A stretch of 64,000 bases of DNA from Adiantum capillus-veneris. Its lineage: Eukaryota; Streptophyta; Polypodiopsida; Polypodiales; Pteridaceae. The translations under genes were made by a program, and so were the position numbers. The stretch covers positions 98,974,747 through 99,038,746 of the forward strand of contig CM043954.1 of assembly GCA_014529385.2 (NCBI GenBank), given 5' to 3'. Each line of letters starts with the position of its first letter. The stretch's first letter is position 1. The notes under the pieces are model-generated. The model did not search any database. It was not told where the DNA came from and worked only from the letters and a program-made list of their open reading frames with translations. This document shows, piece after piece, positions 60,542 through 64,000 of this stretch.

Positions 60542-62577
60542 ATGACAGATTCCCTTCTGCAATGTGTCCCTTTCACTCTCGTGCAGCAGCTTGCGCTTTG
60601 ACGAGTGGACCCATGGCTGTAAGACTTGCGGCTGCGTGTGTTCGCCAACCTGGATTGGCAAGGGATCCCAGTTCACCCACAGGCAGCAGGTTTGATTGAG
60701 AAACCCGCTGCTGACGATATGGTGGTCCTGAATATCAGTAGATTCAGTTGACAACAGAAAGGATTTCAAGGTGTTGTTGTTTGCCCAACGATGGCATGGT
60801 GCGCGCCTCTCATGTGATCCTTGCTGCAGATGTAGTACAAGAATTTGGTTTGAAGTTCAAAGGGGAGTATAAACTGTCAGGGTTGTCAGATGTAGCAACC
60901 AAGGATGCATATAGGTGGTTTCTTGAGGCCATTTGTCTGCAGGCCAAAACTTATACCATTTCGACCCGAGCAAGAAATGTGTTGCATTCGGACAACTTTG
61001 GGCCAGTAGCTTGGGCAACGGTGGTCAGAGAACGACTGCTGGCGGAATGCCAACGAGTAATGGCACAATTGGGGAGGAATACCCTAACCAATACAAAGGT
61101 GGGCCAACTGCTCACATTGATTTTTCCGTTGAGAGAAGTTTTTTCTCTCGCCCTGCGTCGTCTCTGCCACTTTGAAGATGATCGCTTGATGGTCCAAGGC
61201 ACTAATGCTCCGCTGTCGCAAACGCAAAGCTTGGCAGTGCCGGCTGAGAGGGAAACACAACAGCAACAGGTGGGCGTTGGGGATTTACCTGGTCCATCGA
61301 CAACAGTGGTATCTTCAATAGCCCAAGAGATGGCCACTGCAGATGCAGGATCAGCAAGCCGCAAGCGGGGCAGGGAGGAACAACAATTTTCGACACCACC
61401 TCCGGCAAGTGCATCTCTTGTTTCAGAAGATTCTGCGGTGGCTCGCTGGCGTCGCCGAATGCAGGAGAGAGTGAGTAATGCTACTCCTTTGCGGACGAGC
61501 TCTTCTCCGGCTGCGGATGTCCCCGCTCAACAAGAAACTTCCGGTACTACTAATGCGGCTGTCTGGACGTGAGGTACTCTCCCCGCAGCACTACCCTGGG
61601 AGGCTACGGCAGCAGTGACCCCTGCTGACTAGTTACATGCATGCGGCACATTTCTGAGCAGACTTGCAGAGTCTATTCGTGCGGCCTGGCCAACCCCAGC
61701 CACAGAGGGACGAGTCAATGAGTTGGAAGCGCAGGTAGCGGCTTCGTAGACTCGCATTGGCGAGTTAACCACTCAGAATGAAGAGCTGACTACCACAACT
61801 CACCAGCAAGGGGGGGAAATACAAATGTTAAGAGAGGCCAATGCTGAGTTTGTGGCCTCTATCCAACAGGAACTTCTTTAGTTGAGAACGCAGCATAGCC
61901 TAGCCTCCTACTTAGCCTCGCACCCTGGCGATGTAATGATCAACTTGACTGATTTGGACGCATTGGCAGTGGAGATGCAGGAATATCTCCGAATTTTTTT
62001 AGATGATCAATTACAAAGCTTGAGCACACGCTTGGGTGCTGTGGTGAGAGCACAGCCACCCACTCAGCAGGTTGTGGTGCACCAACCCGAGTCATCCAAC
62101 ACTGACAGAGGTAAGAGTGTTGTTCTCGAGGGTTTTGATGTCGCTGATTGGGCACAAGCTACAGAGGATTTTGCTGAAGCCCAGGCTCATGTATCTCGTT
62201 TGGAAAAAATGATTCGTCGATTTCGTAAGGAGCGGCGCAGGGTCTGTTTTTGGGTGGAGACCTTAGCTCATTCTTTTTCTCTCAGTCTACCACCTTGCCC
62301 TCCATTTTGTTCTTCTCTTAATAGATACCTTTCTCGCTATTATCCGTTACATACACCTCTTGTTCCTCTGCCACAGCTGCCTCAATCTATCTCTTTGCCA
62401 ACACAGTTCATTCCTCAGGCTGCCTGGCCGGAACAAATTGAGATAGATCCACATCTTCCGGATGAGGTCTATCGGGCACATACTGCAGATTTTAGAGGCT
62501 TTGGCTATATTGATATTTCCTCTTCACCAGAGCAGGGTGCAGAGCAATCACCGAAACCTTCCAACCGGAGGCGCTGA
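60542..62577 (+). pseudogene. Extra 3' ORF, coiled-coil, in place of integrase
   Basis: The head (60542 onward, MTDSLLQCVPFTLVQQLAL, WLxDLRLRVFANLDWQGIP) is in one frame; from 60748 another frame runs to 62577 with only four stops. Segments include ASHVILAADVVQEFGLKFKG, ARNVLHSDNFGPVAWATVV, FPLREVFSLALRRL, a coiled coil (NELEAQV, LTTQNEELTT, MLREANAEF) and MIRRFRKERRRV. The end is Pro-rich (PSNRRR). Three of the stops are TAG in contexts that fit CAG. There is no transmembrane segment, so it is not env-like. The N-terminal part may be a gag- or plant-element-specific domain. I do not recognise it. Confidence 0.55.
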
Positions 62578-62611
62578 GTGTGGGTTCGTGCAATCCACCA
62601 TGCGTGCCAAA

Positions 62612-63004
62612 TGTTATGGCATTAGCCGGACATGCGGTCCTGCGGAGTTCTGGACACTGCGGATCAGGAGTCATGCGGTATGTGGTGGCAGTCGAGGCAG
62701 TTCTTCACGGGATATCATGGGACAGGAGTGTATGCACCGTTCCCGATCTGTGCTGGAGCAGCGGTTGTATATGGAGGGGCATACCTGTCTTTTGATGTAA
62801 CTTAACCAATCTCTATGATATTCATGGCATCTACTGTTGTAACTCTGAGTCTGGAATATACATGAATGAAGCAAGAGGTGTTCTGTGCCTGTGTACTGTG
62901 TACTTCCTTCTCTTGTCATTCTATATGTTGATGTTCATATAATGTAGTTGTGGGTAATCATTCGCGTAATGCCTATTGCTCCAGTGCGGGCAATAGCCAT
63001 TACA
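62612..63004 (+). mobile_element. 3' LTR (also 5' LTR of next copy), 393 bp
   Basis: TGTTATGGCATTAGCC...AATAGCCATTACA. The sequence before it (CATGCGTGCCAAA) is not purine-rich, unlike the usual polypurine tract. It is followed by the same TCTGGCGACCACGATGCG as the first LTR, which shows that a second internal region starts here. Confidence 0.9.
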
Positions 63005-63048
63005 TCTGGCGACCACGATGCGTGATGGACAGCCTCTGATGAATATGC

Positions 63049-64000
63049 ATGCGCGCTAGGTCGCAGGGTCTGCCTGACCCTGTGGTTCCAATTGTAAGAA
63101 GACGACGGAGGAGAGGCGGTTCAGATGAATTTGTCTTTTCTTCACCGCAGATTGAGGAATCTGTATCTCCATCACCAAACGTGGTGCGTGGTAGGCGGTT
63201 GCGGCGAGCGAGACGTACTCCGCGCAGTCAGTCATGTCCTCTTGTCGTACGTTCACCCTCACCCACACAGGTTGCTCGACCACCGTCTTCGGTAAGCAGT
63301 CCGGGGTATCTCCGCCACTGTCTCCACCTCCTAGTGCTCGTCAGCTTTTCCCGGGAGGAGGAGGAACAGTTGGGCAAGGGGTGATGGCTCATCCTCAGAT
63401 TAAGTATAGTCGGTTTCAAGGTCTTTCGAGTGAAGACCCTGATGCACATTTGCGCCAATTCAATAAAGCTTATGGATTGAATCATCCTGGGGTGGTGATT
63501 CCTCTCCATCAACAATCAGTGTTTGAATCTACACTCTCAGGGTAAACTACAAAATGGTTGTCCGAAGACCTTGATGACCATTTCCAGACGTATGCCGACG
63601 GATCCATAGCGTTTCTACGAAGGTTTTGAACGGAAAAGACAGTCCCTCAACATTTGGAGAAGCTTCGAACGCTCCGGCAAAAGTCATAGCTAGTGGAGGA
63701 TTACGCTGCAGAATTTCGGATGCTTTTGTAGAGGGTACCTCAGGCACAAAGGCCGGCAGCCGAAGTGCTGAATGATTATTTTTTGCGGGGGCCCAACAAG
63801 GATCTTAGAACGGCTATGGCAATAATGGATAAGGTAACTACTCCACTGGATACTGTAATTGCTAGGGTTGTAGTAGTAGGAGAGGCTTTAGAGGATACGG
63901 AATATCCAAAGAAGTCAAAGAAGAAAGACCGGAAGAAATCTCATCGGAAGTCACAGGATAGTGGCAGTGATAGTGAGGCGGTCCGGAGCGGGCAACAAGA
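63049..64000 (+). pseudogene. Second gag copy, cut by window end
   Basis: Closely similar to 56030-56990. It keeps CAG at 63064 and 63342 where the first copy has TAG. It has a one-base deletion near 63305 (CCGGGGTATC), TAA at 63543, a stop after RRF near 63628, and TAG at 63728 where the first copy has CAG. The last 25 bases depart from the first copy at GATAGTGAGG, suggesting another break. Confidence 0.85.

Larger units (their letters stand above)
55585..63004 (+). mobile_element. Tat-like Ty3/gypsy element, integrase-deleted, tandem
   Basis: Two direct LTRs (55585-55985 and 62612-63004) enclose gag, protease, RT, RNase H and an extra ORF. The RT lead-in (FKDVFAWEYADMQGLDP) is of the Tat/Athila type. 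The integrase is almost wholly missing. The internal region begins again right after the second LTR, so at least two internals share LTRs. It is not autonomous as it stands. Confidence 0.85.

Noticed and set aside
60748-62577. Envelope-like protein gene
   Set aside because: No signal peptide or transmembrane segment is visible; the protein is rich in coiled coil and basic residues.

Overview
The window looks like a gene-poor, repeat-dense stretch of a large plant nuclear genome. The evidence is plant-type Ty3/gypsy elements (a chromovirus with chromodomain, and Tat/Athila-like elements with a second, archaeal-type RNase H), Ty1/copia fragments, TG...CA long terminal repeats (LTRs), a primer-binding site matching initiator-Met tRNA, very long (GA)n/(TC)n tracts, and introns with GT/AG borders. 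I cannot name the species; a large-genome land plant, possibly seed-free, is an inference. I see no intact single-copy host gene. Almost every coding stretch belongs to a mobile element and carries stops or frameshifts.

Layout. 1-5 kb: non-coding, with three long (GA)n tracts and a 62-bp palindrome. 5-6.4 kb: gypsy pol fragment (minus). 7.0-14.2 kb: a nearly complete chromovirus (minus) with unusually short, doubled LTR units, a Met-tRNA primer site and a polypurine tract. 14.2-18.5 kb: a 4.3-kb TG...CA insertion with a perfect 5-bp target duplication that holds a 152-bp tandem array and its own minus-strand promoter. 18.5-21.5 kb: remains of two retroelement families. 21.8-23.9 kb and 40.1-42.2 kb: two inverted copies of a 2.1-kb LTR. 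24-32 kb: SSR-tailed repeats, decayed gag, integrase and RNase H pieces.

32.4-43 kb is the most unusual part. A plus-strand transposase-like pseudogene of the eukaryotic family marked by SDG-QFK and HGKG-DG motifs converges on a minus-strand multi-exon gene with a RING-like zinc motif, Lys-rich and acidic repeat regions. The introns of both genes, and the gap between them, are filled with arrays built on the palindrome GTGCTATATAGCAC. I infer one two-gene DNA transposon. A 2.1-kb LTR has inserted in the first exon of the minus-strand gene, leaving ACGT on both sides; removing it restores the reading frame.

43-55 kb: a long coiled-coil ORF ending at an LTR, a roughly 290-bp tandem repeat with an internal palindrome, and a gypsy-like element in which an aspartic protease lies downstream of the integrase C-terminus in the same frame, which is not the canonical order. 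A copia element is nested in its RNase H. 55.6-64 kb: a Tat-like plus-strand element (LTR, gag with three zinc knuckles, protease, RT, RNase H) that has lost most of its integrase and carries an extra coiled-coil ORF before its 3' LTR. A second gag follows that LTR directly, so this is an LTR-internal-LTR-internal tandem. Comparison of the two gags shows CAG-to-TAG changes, as expected from decay of CHG-methylated DNA.
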